Positions 57,101 through 64,000 of a stretch of DNA of 64,000 nt are shown one piece after another. The stretch lies in NCBI GenBank assembly GCA_003133245.1, contig PKWM01000018.1, forward strand, positions 124,001 to 188,000, read 5' to 3'. The DNA is from Rhodoferax sp. Lineage in GTDB: Bacteria; Pseudomonadota; Gammaproteobacteria; Burkholderiales; Burkholderiaceae_C. Under the pieces are notes generated by a model, which was given only the letters and a program-made list of their open reading frames with translations, ran no database searches and had not been told where the DNA came from. Position 1 is the first letter of the stretch, and every line of letters begins with the position of its first letter. The position numbers and the translations under genes were made by a program.

Positions 57101-59644
57101 TGACAAGTCGGCGCCGCTTAGCGTCAGCAGCAGCAAAGCCAAGGACATCGGCGCCACCAGCGAGCGACGCAGGTTGTCAAACATTTTCCAACGGTTGATG
57201 ACGCGCAAGCGATAGCGCTTGGGGTTGAACAGGAAAGGCAGCAGTTGCCAGTCGCCGCGCGTCCAGCGGTGCACGCGCGCGGCGGCCACATCGGCGTGAA
57301 ACGGCGCGTCCTCGATCACGGTGATGTCGGTCACCGCGGCGCAGCGTGCCATTGAGCCTTCAAGCAAATCGTGACTCAGCACCTGGCCGTCGGGCAGACG
57401 TCCGGACAACACGGCATGCATCGCCCGCACGTTGAGCAGCCCCTTGCCGCTAAAGCTGCCCTCAGAGAACAGGTCCTGATAGACCTCGGAGGTGGCGGCG
57501 CTGTAGGGGTCGATGCCGCACTGCCCGGCAAACAGCCAGTGGTAGAGCGTAAAGTCCTTGGGTGCGGGCAGCGGTGTTACCACGCGCGGCTGCAAGATGC
57601 CGTATCCGCTCACGACCGTACGCCCGTCGGTGTCGAGCTGCGGCTGGTTGTGGGGATGCGCGGCCACACCCACCAGCTCGCGCAATCGGCCGGGGGGCAA
57701 CTCGGTGTCGCTGTCGAGCGTGACGATGTACCGGGTGTCAGCAGCGATGCGGGATTCATCACCCAAGTCCAGGAATGCGGTGCTCGTTCCCTGCGCCAGG
57801 GCAGCGACCAGGAGTTCGAGTTTGCCGCGCTTGCGTTCCCAGCCGATCCAGCGCTGTTCGGTCGCGCTGAAGAGGCGCTCCCGGTGCAGCAAGATGAAGT
57901 GTGGCACCGCATCGGCGGTCCCGGCCTCGTTGGGATAGCGCCCGTTGAGCGCGTGGATTTGCTGCCTCGCGTTGGCCAGCAAGGCGTCGTCCGAAGCCGC
58001 CTGTGCTGTATCGGCATCGGCCCAGTCGGATAGCAATGCAAACTGGGCATGGCGTTCCGGGTTGGCAAGGTAGTGCAGTTGTAGTCGGTGTACCAGGTCG
58101 TGGATCGAGTCAAGACCAGTCAGCATGGCCGGGATCACCACTAGCACCCGGTGCTCAGCCGGTATGCCATTGACCAGAGACAGGCGCGGCAGGTGCTGCG
58201 GTCGGGCCGACTCGCTGATCAGCCGGTTAATCAGCGCCACCACCGCTTCGGACGCCGGGAACAGCATCAACGCCGCGCCCAGCAGGGTCAACCCCGTATC
58301 AGCAACTGGGCCGCCGGTCAGTCCGGCCCCATGGCGCAGCAGCCACGCCACCAGCCCCAAAGTGCCCAGTAGCAGTGAGCTCAGATAGACCGGCAAGGTC
58401 ATGCGGCGCGCAACGGTGCGCCAGAAGAAAGTCACACGCTCGTGCAGACCGAGCATTTGCTGTAATGTTGGGCAGCCCGCACCGCGCAGCCAGTGGCTGG
58501 CCACTGCGCTAGCGCTATTGATGTCCTCGGTCGAGTGCATCAAATCGAGCAGTGTTTGCGCTACCGATACTTCGCTGCGGCCACTGCGTCTGGCCAACAA
58601 CTCGATGTCATGCAGCGTCTGGTTGCGCGTGACGGAATGCTCCGCCTCGAACATCGTCGAAGTCAGCATCAACCGCATCAACGGACTGGTGTGGGCGACA
58701 ATCTCAGGCCAGTCGGCGGCGCCGATCTCGCGCAGCGAGGTGACGGCGTTGCTCACGCTCAGGTTGTCAGCGGCTTGGTCGGCGATTTGCTGTGTCTGAA
58801 TCGCTGCTAGATCGGGCAGCGCACTGTTCAGCCAGTCGCGATAGTCATTTGGGTAGCGGGCCTGCTCGCCGACAACAGCGGTGGTGCGGCGGTCTTGCAG
58901 GCGTTGCGCCATCTGCGCCAGAAAGACCCGGCCGACGCCGCGCTGATTGAGCAGGACGAGCAATTGGTCGAGCGCCTGCACGCTGTAGGTTTCGATCTGA
59001 TCGCTGCACAGGTTGGCCACTTCGCGCGCCGCTTTGTTGGTGGCTACGTGTTCGGCCAGACGGCGCAGGTTTTCAATCAGCACGACGCGCAAGGTGGTGG
59101 GCAGGGCCCACATCTCGGCCAGGGTGAGTTGCCGGGTTTCCTGGTAGGCGCTTAAAAACTGTTTCAACAGGTCCTCGTCGAAGGCGCTGTCGGTGTGTGC
59201 GACGAAGGCCCAGGCCACACCATAGACGCGCGGCAGGCCGGCCAGTGGCGGGTCTTGCAGCACTGGCAAGGTGCGAAAATAGCTGCGCGGCAGGCCCTCG
59301 TGAATTTCCTTGATCTGCGCTTCGATAAGGTGAAAGTTGTCGAGTAACCATTCGGCGGCCGGACTGACGTCGTAACCCGTGCTGACCTGCTCGCCAATGT
59401 AGCGTTGCGCCTCGCGTAGCGCGTGGATGTTGCTGTGCAGGCGCGGGAAAAAAGTCGCAGCGTGCCAACTTGCCCTGGCGGCGCGGTGAGTTTCACCGAG
59501 GCTGAGGCCATGCTGCGCAAAACGCTGTAGCCCGAAAATCTCGGAGCGTATTGGCGGTGGCACCGAGCCGCGCGCGCCATCGAGAATGTCGAGCAAGACT
59601 TGTGGCGCAGCCTGGATCAGCTGGCGCAGCTCAGGTTGCGCCAT
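51101..59644 (-). CDS. ndvB: Cyclic beta-1,2-glucan synthase (NdvB/Cgs type)
   Basis: 2847 residues, the size of known NdvB/ChvB/Cgs enzymes. After an N-terminal soluble region come membrane helices near 410-470. The glycosyltransferase (GT84) domain follows, with LDSDTELPPGRL, HDLLEGSMARC and RVHRWTRGDW. More helices lie at ~830-1010, then a glycoamylase-like domain, two sugar-binding/GH94 N-type domains and the C-terminal GH94 domain with GSGDWNDGMNRVG. It would build, elongate and cyclise periplasmic beta-1,2-glucan from UDP-glucose, with the GH94 part trimming chain length. The start follows a small membrane-protein gene by 3 bp. Confidence 0.93.
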   Translation of the reverse strand: MAQPELRQLIQAAPQVLLDILDGARGSVPPPIRSEIFGLQRFAQHGLSLGETHRAARASWHAATFFPRLHSNIHALREAQRYIGEQVSTGYDVSPAAEWLLDNFHLIEAQIKEIHEGLPRSYFRTLPVLQDPPLAGLPRVYGVAWAFVAHTDSAFDEDLLKQFLSAYQETRQLTLAEMWALPTTLRVVLIENLRRLAEHVATNKAAREVANLCSDQIETYSVQALDQLLVLLNQRGVGRVFLAQMAQRLQDRRTTAVVGEQARYPNDYRDWLNSALPDLAAIQTQQIADQAADNLSVSNAVTSLREIGAADWPEIVAHTSPLMRLMLTSTMFEAEHSVTRNQTLHDIELLARRSGRSEVSVAQTLLDLMHSTEDINSASAVASHWLRGAGCPTLQQMLGLHERVTFFWRTVARRMTLPVYLSSLLLGTLGLVAWLLRHGAGLTGGPVADTGLTLLGAALMLFPASEAVVALINRLISESARPQHLPRLSLVNGIPAEHRVLVVIPAMLTGLDSIHDLVHRLQLHYLANPERHAQFALLSDWADADTAQAASDDALLANARQQIHALNGRYPNEAGTADAVPHFILLHRERLFSATEQRWIGWERKRGKLELLVAALAQGTSTAFLDLGDESRIAADTRYIVTLDSDTELPPGRLRELVGVAAHPHNQPQLDTDGRTVVSGYGILQPRVVTPLPAPKDFTLYHWLFAGQCGIDPYSAATSEVYQDLFSEGSFSGKGLLNVRAMHAVLSGRLPDGQVLSHDLLEGSMARCAAVTDITVIEDAPFHADVAAARVHRWTRGDWQLLPFLFNPKRYRLRVINRWKMFDNLRRSLVAPMSLALLLLTLSGADLSSWAALALVLAAFSAGPLMGAMAGFLPSRTSIAKRHFYSQAVIELARALWGGLWLLAQLLQQALLAVDAIMRALYRMTISRRHLLQWTTAAAAQASAKTDFKALLRAHWSLPVVALLLFGALLAAATPYPLLALMLCLLWAASPVWIWWVSRSRSTHQDAVLALPDQVYLSGIARDTWRFFERCVGTQDNHLPPDNLQTMPHDMVAHRTSPTNIGLYLLSIACARQFGWIGTQELLTRMEATLATLATLQRHRGHFLNWYDTQTCAPLLSMYVSTVDSGNLCGHLLAVAQACLELAAAPYDGGAAQRALDASRRRLAPLLAQRSKLTPALRDELRWCVADHRSTQGSAALDAQAQASDGPTEAAQRLQVLAHNCEQLAGEADFGFLYHRKRHLLHIGYRVAEQELDGSFYDLLASESCLTSLLAVAKGDVPVTHWETLGRLFFAVGAQAGLRSWSGSMFEYLMPSLVLDEPRGSVLREACHAALREQIKFSRVQDVPWGISESAYAGRDYTLAYQYAPQGVPRLALRRTPPDELVIAPYATALAAQIAPQLASVNFAALEKLAARARYGFIEALDFSPARQTGGELFTPVSTFMAHHQGMSIVALANVLLGGVAQRWGMANAHIEAVVSLLHERVPREVSMLYAPPSGPPPQAVERRRVPGMLREVLPGQSAIEPTHVLSNGRYRVSLRANGAGWSRWSQTDITRWRDDALRDAYGSFFYLRWLAPPHASGSERPPASLVSLTQHPAPDPAAHYRSVFHAERVCLEATWSELQSHITVWVSPEDDIEFRQLELRNLSARTLDIELMSAFEVSLSNSRADEAHPAFTGLFVRAGWQDEHQALVFERTPRLPTERGLLAAHFLAETDAQVVSVRCQAARHRWRGRNHDVSQPLASFDPLPTEEGAAGINAELPQSAPLQTGLDPVCALAVRLRIAPHTNARLTFATAACDNSATLHAVIDKYRQASHVQRASLMSATLTGIRLRALRVSAENFAAIQSLSTALVLSLTRPQSSAVQAEGDATDICDRRLLWRFGISGERALILVSIGVAQGLGLLRSLAQGLGQWSWGGVGCDLVVVNTEPASYLMALQREIAALRERHNADNAAQSTPANPECTGFYALRADELSSEELSTLQRLARVRLDADGRPLAHHVQEWTARHEQAFEERHETSTHAVSIALNAPSVAPVRAGEFDASSGEFKFEVSAWLRPLRPWINVLANPAFGAHISETGGGYSWAENSSLMQLTAWSNDPIADPPAEWFLLQDMKTQVAWSVAPGVLSDARVAYRVSHGQGYSSISHRRGDLEVCACWCVDAQTPVKQVSLKITNGGRRTLQLRIIAITEWMMGANRSDRSTVNTTLFRQRLPEQKLTALLCTQREQAAGFGYGTAFLGLADSATADEDWTCDRRELFDARGRLVLPDYFGKGQGDGLDPCAALSSHVQLIGGETLERVFLLGYAKSPDAARQLVTLAATTPAAQRLTQVRSHWDQLLAATTVKTPDPLFDALVNRWLLYQTVSCRLWAKAGFYQAGGAIGFRDQLQDAMALAWAAPEMLAEQIVLAASRQFIEGDVQHWWHTTTGAGVRTHFSDDLLWLPHATAHYLRATGDATLLDQQVAFIEGAPIAAGADDAYYVPAVSNQEASVYEHGARTIDYSLRVGAHGLPLMGSGDWNDGMNRVGHEGRGESVWLGWFLCQLVADFAPLARARGDHARAQRWELAAQGWRAALSGRAWDGQWFKRAFFDDGQALGAQANPEARIDLIAQAWSVLSKVATPQQQRMALAAVENHLVDPQAGLIKLLDPPLVHASPSAGYIQAYPPGVRENGGQYSHAGVWALMAQAQFATSQPILGEGLDTPYRYFTYLSPAHRASHPVRGAVYGLEPYVMAGDVYSQPPYVGRGGWSWYTGAAAWMQRAAIESIFGLQQAAQVLSFTPCLPAHWQQAELTLRRDDRKMRFILMRASPSAALAATARWNAQLLLQGVPLHWNELVADSCFVIPLLGDAEMAAAT

Positions 59645-59647
59645 GCC

Positions 59648-59998
59648 CTACAACACCAGGTAAGCAAGGCCGATCAATAGCGCAACCACCACCAGCGAAG
59701 TCACAAAACGCGGCGCGACAAATCCGTGCACGGCTTGGGCCGCTAACTGAATCGCAAACAACTTGCCGCGCGGTCTTTTGCACAGTGTCAGATGCGCTTG
59801 CAGCGCCGATAATTCCAACTGCGAGGTATCGGCGCTGTCGCCAAATGATGCGGTGCTCCAGCGCGGCTGAGCGATAACGCGAGTTTTCATAGATGTTGAA
59901 AATAGCTCGGACCAATCTAAGTACCCGGGCCTTGTTGTTTTCTGCTGAACATTGCTGACGAAGTTGTTGGCATTGCTCAGGATTTGATCTTTATTCAT
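59648..59998 (-). CDS. Small protein with C-terminal membrane anchor, upstream of ndvB
   Basis: 116 residues. The first ~95 are polar with no motif that I know; the last ~20 form one hydrophobic helix (FVTSLVVVALLIGLAYLVL). AGAAAGAAG precedes ATG 59998. The stop is 3 bp before the ndvB start, so it is cotranscribed and perhaps a partner of the synthase. A shorter product from ATG 59890 is possible. Confidence 0.65.
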   Translation of the reverse strand: MNKDQILSNANNFVSNVQQKTTRPGYLDWSELFSTSMKTRVIAQPRWSTASFGDSADTSQLELSALQAHLTLCKRPRGKLFAIQLAAQAVHGFVAPRFVTSLVVVALLIGLAYLVL

Positions 59999-60374
59999 GA
60001 TGCTTCTTTCTGTGAAGGTGTCGAAAATGACAACCAGTGCGACTCAAAGAGTGACTTGCCGGACCATGCTACGAAACCAGCGCGCAGTCATCTGTGCGTT
60101 GACATACATAAGCAGGGTTTTTTGGCTGAGCAGGACAAAAAATTGGTAAGAAAATATTCTGACGGCCACAGACAAGGCAGATCAGTTTCCCGGCCGGACC
60201 CATACCTTGGTGTCCTGCGCGACATTAAAAACGCCCTGTGGTTCTGAGATGAACAACAGGGCGCTGACAATTCATGCACTGGCCGGATTCAAATCAGCCG
60301 TGATTAGGGTCTTTCTTGAACCATGCCCTTGAATAATGCATTTGATAAATCACTTGAACGAGCTGTGCCCGGGC
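59999..60374. other. Intergenic region without a supported gene
   Basis: These 376 bp hold the leader of the small ndvB-linked gene and the end of the BON gene. Short open frames on both strands have no start signals or recognisable sequence. A weak inverted pair CGCCCTGT/ACAGGGCG near 60232-60261 has a long loop and no T-run. Confidence 0.5.
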
Positions 60375-60689
60375 TCAGGGACGGATGGCGATCTCGTTCC
60401 TGACCGACTTCACGCCATTGACGCCGCGCGCGATGGCCTCGGCGGTGTTGCGTTCCGTCGTGCTCTTGGCAAAGCCCGACAACATCACGGTGCCATTGAG
60501 CGTTTCGACCCGGATGCTGGCGGCATCGACTTGCTTGTTTTCGACAAAACGCGCCTTGATGCGTGTGGTGAGCGCGGCGTCGTCAATGTAGGCGCCCGCG
60601 GTTTCCTGGCCACGGTTGACCGCGCAGCCTGTGGCAGTAAGTAAAGCGGCAGCTGTCATGGCGGCAATCAGAGTGGTGCGAATGTTCAT
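60375..60689 (-). CDS. BON-domain lipoprotein, paralogue 2
   Basis: 104 residues with lipobox TATGCAVNRG and one BON domain. It differs from the protein at 42594-42908 at only about 17 of 104 positions, with the segment VENKQVDAASIRVETLNGTV wholly conserved. The DNA is also alike, so this is a recent duplication placed ~18 kb away. Confidence 0.88.
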   Translation of the reverse strand: MNIRTTLIAAMTAAALLTATGCAVNRGQETAGAYIDDAALTTRIKARFVENKQVDAASIRVETLNGTVMLSGFAKSTTERNTAEAIARGVNGVKSVRNEIAIRP

Positions 60690-60779
60690 GATGAATCTCC
60701 AGTAAAAGTTGCGGTTTGATTGAATTTGACCGGGCAGTGAAGAACCCCATTGCCACGGTCTGAATATGAAAAGAAAGCG

Positions 60780-61937
60780 TTAACGCGTACCGGAGACTTC
60801 GACTTCCACGCGCCGATCAGGCTGCAGACAGGCGATCAGCGCTTTGCTGACTTTTTTGCCCTTGCAGTCACTTGGCTTGGTCACTGGGTCTGATCCGTCA
60901 ACACCTTTGGTCGCAATCTTGTCTTGCGCAATCCCGGCGCGACTCACCAGATAGTTCTTCACCGTTTCGGCGCGGCGCTCCGAGAGCTTCTGGTTGTAGG
61001 CGTGCGAGCCAATCCGGTCGGTGTGGCCGGTGACGGTGATAACGTCAAAGTTGGCACCACTGAGTTTTGCCGCAAACTCGTCAAGCTCTTGTTGGCCGCC
61101 GGGTTTGAGTATCGCTTTGTCAAAAGCAAAAAGCGAATCGGCTGAGAACGTTACCTTGCTTGGCACTACGGGCGGGGGTGGCGGGGGCGGTGGTGGTGCC
61201 AGCACGGCGACCGGTTCCGGCGGTGCTACATAAACCGGCTCGGGTGCTGCTGCGCGCGCCACCCGTGTCGGCGCTTTGGCACCGAAGCGATAGACCAGGC
61301 CGACCGAGAGCAAATCAATATCACCTTTGTTGCCAACGGCATCGTTGACACGGTAGCGCTCGAGTTCGCCGCGCACGGCCATCGCGTCATTGAACGCATA
61401 CTCAACGCCCAAGCCCACTTTCAAATTGGTATCGCGTTTGCTGGGGTTTGGATTTATCACATTGACCGCCCCGGTGGCACTGAAGGAATCCCTGGCCTGA
61501 GCGTAATTTGCGCCGATGCGGCCAATGACAGAAAACTTTTGAGTGATAGGCAGCGTACCGACCAGGTCAAGGTTGAGTCCTCTGAACTTGATACTGCCGT
61601 TTAGTGTTCCGGCCGGTACGGTGGTGGCTTTAAAGCCGAAATCACCCAGATCGAAGTAACCGCCTTCAACGGCGATGTTCCGGTTGAGCCGGTAGCCTCC
61701 GAAAAGCTTGTAGCCGTTGCTGCGGTTGTCGTCCGCGATGGAGGCGGCAGTGAGACCACTGCCCAGCAGGCCGCTGGTGACCCGCGCGTCGTCAATCGTC
61801 GCTCTTGACGCCCCGACGTTGGCTCCGACGTACCAGCCTGCATCATCGGCCATGGCCAATGAGCCGGCGCTGATGGCGAGCACCAGCAGGGTGAGCTTGC
61901 CGCAATTTCTTGCCATTTTGCTTTTTGCTAATTTCAT
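60780..61937 (-). CDS. OmpA-family outer membrane protein
   Basis: 385 residues. The signal peptide (LTLLVLAISAGSLAMA) is followed by an eight-strand-type beta-barrel (~32-215: GWYVGANVGASRATIDD...GLVYRFGAKAP), a proline-rich linker with a run of nine Pro, and an OmpA C-terminal peptidoglycan-binding domain (VTGHTDRIGSHAYNQKLSERRAETVKNYL). A Cys pair lies near the C-terminus (DCKGKK...ACLQPDRRVEVEV). It links outer membrane and cell wall. Confidence 0.92.
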   Translation of the reverse strand: MKLAKSKMARNCGKLTLLVLAISAGSLAMADDAGWYVGANVGASRATIDDARVTSGLLGSGLTAASIADDNRSNGYKLFGGYRLNRNIAVEGGYFDLGDFGFKATTVPAGTLNGSIKFRGLNLDLVGTLPITQKFSVIGRIGANYAQARDSFSATGAVNVINPNPSKRDTNLKVGLGVEYAFNDAMAVRGELERYRVNDAVGNKGDIDLLSVGLVYRFGAKAPTRVARAAAPEPVYVAPPEPVAVLAPPPPPPPPPVVPSKVTFSADSLFAFDKAILKPGGQQELDEFAAKLSGANFDVITVTGHTDRIGSHAYNQKLSERRAETVKNYLVSRAGIAQDKIATKGVDGSDPVTKPSDCKGKKVSKALIACLQPDRRVEVEVSGTR

Positions 61938-62032
61938 GTATTACTCCAGAAAAAATGTTAGTAAACGTTGCTACTTCTTGGTTTTGTAACAAAGGCCGGT
62001 TGAATGACTCTCCAACCTTTGTGTCTCAAGTC

Positions 62033-63922
62033 TTAGGGTTTTGTCACGCTGGTGGCGTTCAAAGTGACTGCCGTTTGGGCCAGCGCCCGGCCGACCAACT
62101 CGGAACCGGTATTGAATGAAATCAACGTTTGGCTCAGGATGTTGCCCTTAAATTTGGCCCCTGTTCCAATGGTCGCTTGACCGGACACTTGCCAGAAGAC
62201 GTTCTTGGCCTGGGCACCGCCGCTCAGAGTCACAATGGCACTGTTGCTGACGGTAAGGTCTTGTGCAATCTGGAAGATCCAGACATCATTGGCGCCACCG
62301 GTAAGCGTCACACCCGCGCTGGTGATGAGAACACCGGTGCCCCATTTGTACAGGCCGGGAACGAGCGTCTTGCCGCTGATGTCGCCGGCATAGAGCTCGG
62401 TAAAGTCAGGCGTGGCTCTTCCGGCGGCATCAACGAAAGCGGTTTGCATGTCGTTGATCGCTGTCGTCATGTTGGACGGAGTCGGTGGCGTGTAGTCAGC
62501 GGCATAGACTTTTCCGGTCACCAATGACGACGTCGAAAAGGTGTTGGTGGAATCGGCAATCAGTCCAAAACCCGTGACGAAACTCGCAGCGGCCGGACTC
62601 AGTCCAATATCGCCAACAACTGCCGTAGTGCCCGTGGTTGAGACGCCTGATTTGGCCAGAATCACAAAATTACCGGCCGCGCCAAGTGGCACTGGTGCCG
62701 GACCTGCCGCCGCCACGGTTGCGCTTACGTTATAGATCGCCGTTGAACCGTCAGCCGCAGTGACGGTGTAGGCCACCGGAGCGGTGAAGTCATTCGCCGT
62801 GGCACCGCTGATCTGCGTCGTTGTAGCTACCTTGGCGTTGGCCCCGGTGGTTGAGAACGTTGCGACCAATGCCGTGACGCTTGTCCCGGACGGCAGAGGC
62901 ACCGTGACGGTCTTTGCAGTCTCGTTGATCGTTCCGGCTATTCCAGCAAGCGAATAAGCGGTAAGAGCCTTCGCCGAGCCCGCAGCCACGGTGACGGTGA
63001 CGTTATAGGTCGCCGTTGAACCGTCGGCCGCAGTGACGATGTAGGCCAACGGGCTGGTGAAGTCGTTTGCTGTGATCGCGCTGGTCTGAACCGTCGCGCC
63101 GACCTTGACGCTTGTTCCTGATGTAGTGAATGTCGCGATCTGGGCAGTTACGTTGGTCCCGGACGGCAGGGTCACCGCAATCGTCTTTGCGGTCTCGTTG
63201 ATCGCTCCTGCAACCCCAGCCAGTGAATAAGCGCTTAGGGCCTTGGCTGTATTCAAAGCCACGGTGACGGCGACGTTATAGGTGGCTGTTGAGTTGTCGG
63301 CGGCTGTAACGGTGTAGATCACCGGACTGCTGAAGTTGTTCGCTGTGATCGCACTGGTCTGAACCGCCGCACCGACTTTGACGCCGCTGCCTGAGGTCGC
63401 GAATGTCGCGGCCAGGGCCGTTACGTTGGTCCCGGAAGGTAGGGTCACCGCGATCGACTTGCCCGCTTCATTGATTATTCCAGCAACGCCGGCTAGTGAG
63501 TAGGCGGTCAAGGTCTTGGCTGTACTCGACGCCACGTTGACGGCGACGGTATAGGTCGCCATTGAACCGTCAGCCGCAGTGACGGTGTAGGCCACCGGAC
63601 TGGTAAAGTTGTTCGCTGTGGTCGCACTGGTCTGAACCGCCGCACCGACCTTGACGCTGGCTCCGGTGCTCGTGAACGTAGCAACCAGTGCTGTGACGTT
63701 CGTCCCGTTCGGCACGATTACGGCAACGCTCTTGGTGGTTTCATTGATCGTTCCCGGAACTCCGGCCAGCGAATAGGCGGTCATGGTTTTGGTAGTCAGC
63801 GCAGACACGTCGCCAGCACCCAAAATTGGCTTCTGACCGCCGCCGCACGCTACCAACAATGCGCCCAGAAGAAATGCCATAAACCACGGCAAAACTCTGG
63901 CACAGCCTTCAAATTTTTTCAT
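62033..63922 (-). CDS. Lipoprotein with four 91-residue repeats and an ice-binding-like (DUF3494) domain
   Basis: 629 residues from ATG 63922 (GAGG 8 nt upstream). Lipobox LLVACGGGQ is followed by four tandem beta-rich repeats (~45-405), each beginning AYSLAGVxGxINE and ending YTVTAADGSTATYNV. The last ~215 residues form a DUF3494 domain (LGAAGNFVILAKSGVSTTGTTAVVGDIGLSP...GLYKWGTGVLITSAGVTLTGGANDVWIFQIA), the fold of many bacterial ice-binding proteins. It should be a surface-anchored stalk and head. DUF3494 also occurs in adhesins, so ice binding is not certain. Confidence 0.87.
   Translation of the reverse strand: MKKFEGCARVLPWFMAFLLGALLVACGGGQKPILGAGDVSALTTKTMTAYSLAGVPGTINETTKSVAVIVPNGTNVTALVATFTSTGASVKVGAAVQTSATTANNFTSPVAYTVTAADGSMATYTVAVNVASSTAKTLTAYSLAGVAGIINEAGKSIAVTLPSGTNVTALAATFATSGSGVKVGAAVQTSAITANNFSSPVIYTVTAADNSTATYNVAVTVALNTAKALSAYSLAGVAGAINETAKTIAVTLPSGTNVTAQIATFTTSGTSVKVGATVQTSAITANDFTSPLAYIVTAADGSTATYNVTVTVAAGSAKALTAYSLAGIAGTINETAKTVTVPLPSGTSVTALVATFSTTGANAKVATTTQISGATANDFTAPVAYTVTAADGSTAIYNVSATVAAAGPAPVPLGAAGNFVILAKSGVSTTGTTAVVGDIGLSPAAASFVTGFGLIADSTNTFSTSSLVTGKVYAADYTPPTPSNMTTAINDMQTAFVDAAGRATPDFTELYAGDISGKTLVPGLYKWGTGVLITSAGVTLTGGANDVWIFQIAQDLTVSNSAIVTLSGGAQAKNVFWQVSGQATIGTGAKFKGNILSQTLISFNTGSELVGRALAQTAVTLNATSVTKP
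62700..63790 (-). repeat. Four tandem 273-bp coding repeats
   Basis: The four protein repeats of the ice-binding-like lipoprotein are 91 codons each and clearly similar at DNA level (for example the GTCCCGGACGGCAG and GCAGTGACGGTGTAGG blocks recur each period). They are in-frame and are likely to expand or contract by recombination. Confidence 0.8.
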
Positions 63923-64000
63923 TTGCTTTTCCTCTTTGTCAGATACAAAAACCATTGATGTAATCGGCCAACCCGTGTCGGTGCGAACGCTGTCGTTCTG

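Noticed and set aside
59984-60247. An 87-codon plus-strand frame in the gap before the BON gene
   Set aside because: No ribosome site, no recognisable sequence, and its start overlaps the leader of a gene on the other strand.
62700-63790. Regular ~273-bp repeats considered as a satellite or CRISPR
   Set aside because: They are in-frame coding repeats of one protein.

Overview
This window looks like chromosomal DNA of a betaproteobacterium, most likely Burkholderiales/Comamonadaceae (Rhodoferax/Polaromonas-like). The evidence is the protein relatedness I recognise, the moderately high GC, a PHA phasin with a TGCA-type operator, and clusters for anaerobic aromatic and oxalate metabolism. No rRNA, tRNA, CRISPR array or prophage was seen.

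Region 1 (1-18 kb), anaerobic (4-hydroxy)phenylacetate to benzoyl-CoA. One leftward run reads padB-padC-padD (phenylacetyl-CoA:acceptor oxidoreductase), padJ (phenylacetate-CoA ligase), hcrC-hcrA-hcrB (4-hydroxybenzoyl-CoA reductase), then a fused NfnA/NfnB-like ferredoxin/NAD(P) flavoprotein and a rubrerythrin-like protein cut by the window edge. A second leftward run (padE, padH with a fused ferredoxin domain, padG, padI) encodes phenylglyoxylate:acceptor oxidoreductase. Between them, on the other strand, lie a GNAT acetyltransferase and an Rrf2-type regulator. An FNR-like box sits in the divergent promoter region.

Region 2 (18-22.6 kb). A LysR regulator is followed by xdhC and mocA, which are maturation factors for Mo-hydroxylases such as Hcr. 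Then come gloA, a PaaI-type thioesterase, and a phasin gene with a readable sigma70 promoter and a PhaR-like operator.

Region 3 (22.7-35.1 kb), oxalate catabolism. It holds an OxlT-type antiporter, a Crp/Fnr regulator beside a perfect 16-bp palindrome, oxalyl-CoA decarboxylase, formyl-CoA transferase, a fused NDP-forming acyl-CoA synthetase and a two-subunit NAD-linked formate dehydrogenase. Together they can take up oxalate, activate it by CoA transfer, decarboxylate it, and oxidise the formate to CO2 with NADH formation.

Region 4 (35.2-36.8 kb) is a scar of mobile DNA: a 171-bp foldback MITE, a truncated IS5-type transposase and an intact exonuclease III gene.

Region 5 (36.9-64 kb) is an envelope and stress region. 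It contains an AsmA protein, very small membrane proteins, two collagen-like lipoproteins, an atypical NRAMP-family transporter, an AI-2E-family permease, several BON-domain proteins, a cardiolipin-synthase-like phospholipase D, an Mla-type lipid ABC transporter whose MCE subunit seems to start at ATC, a giant cyclic beta-1,2-glucan synthase, an OmpA protein, and a lipoprotein with four 91-residue repeats in front of an ice-binding-like domain. Two dispersed repeat families (a 250-290 bp element and a short GGGGACAG element) are scattered through the window.
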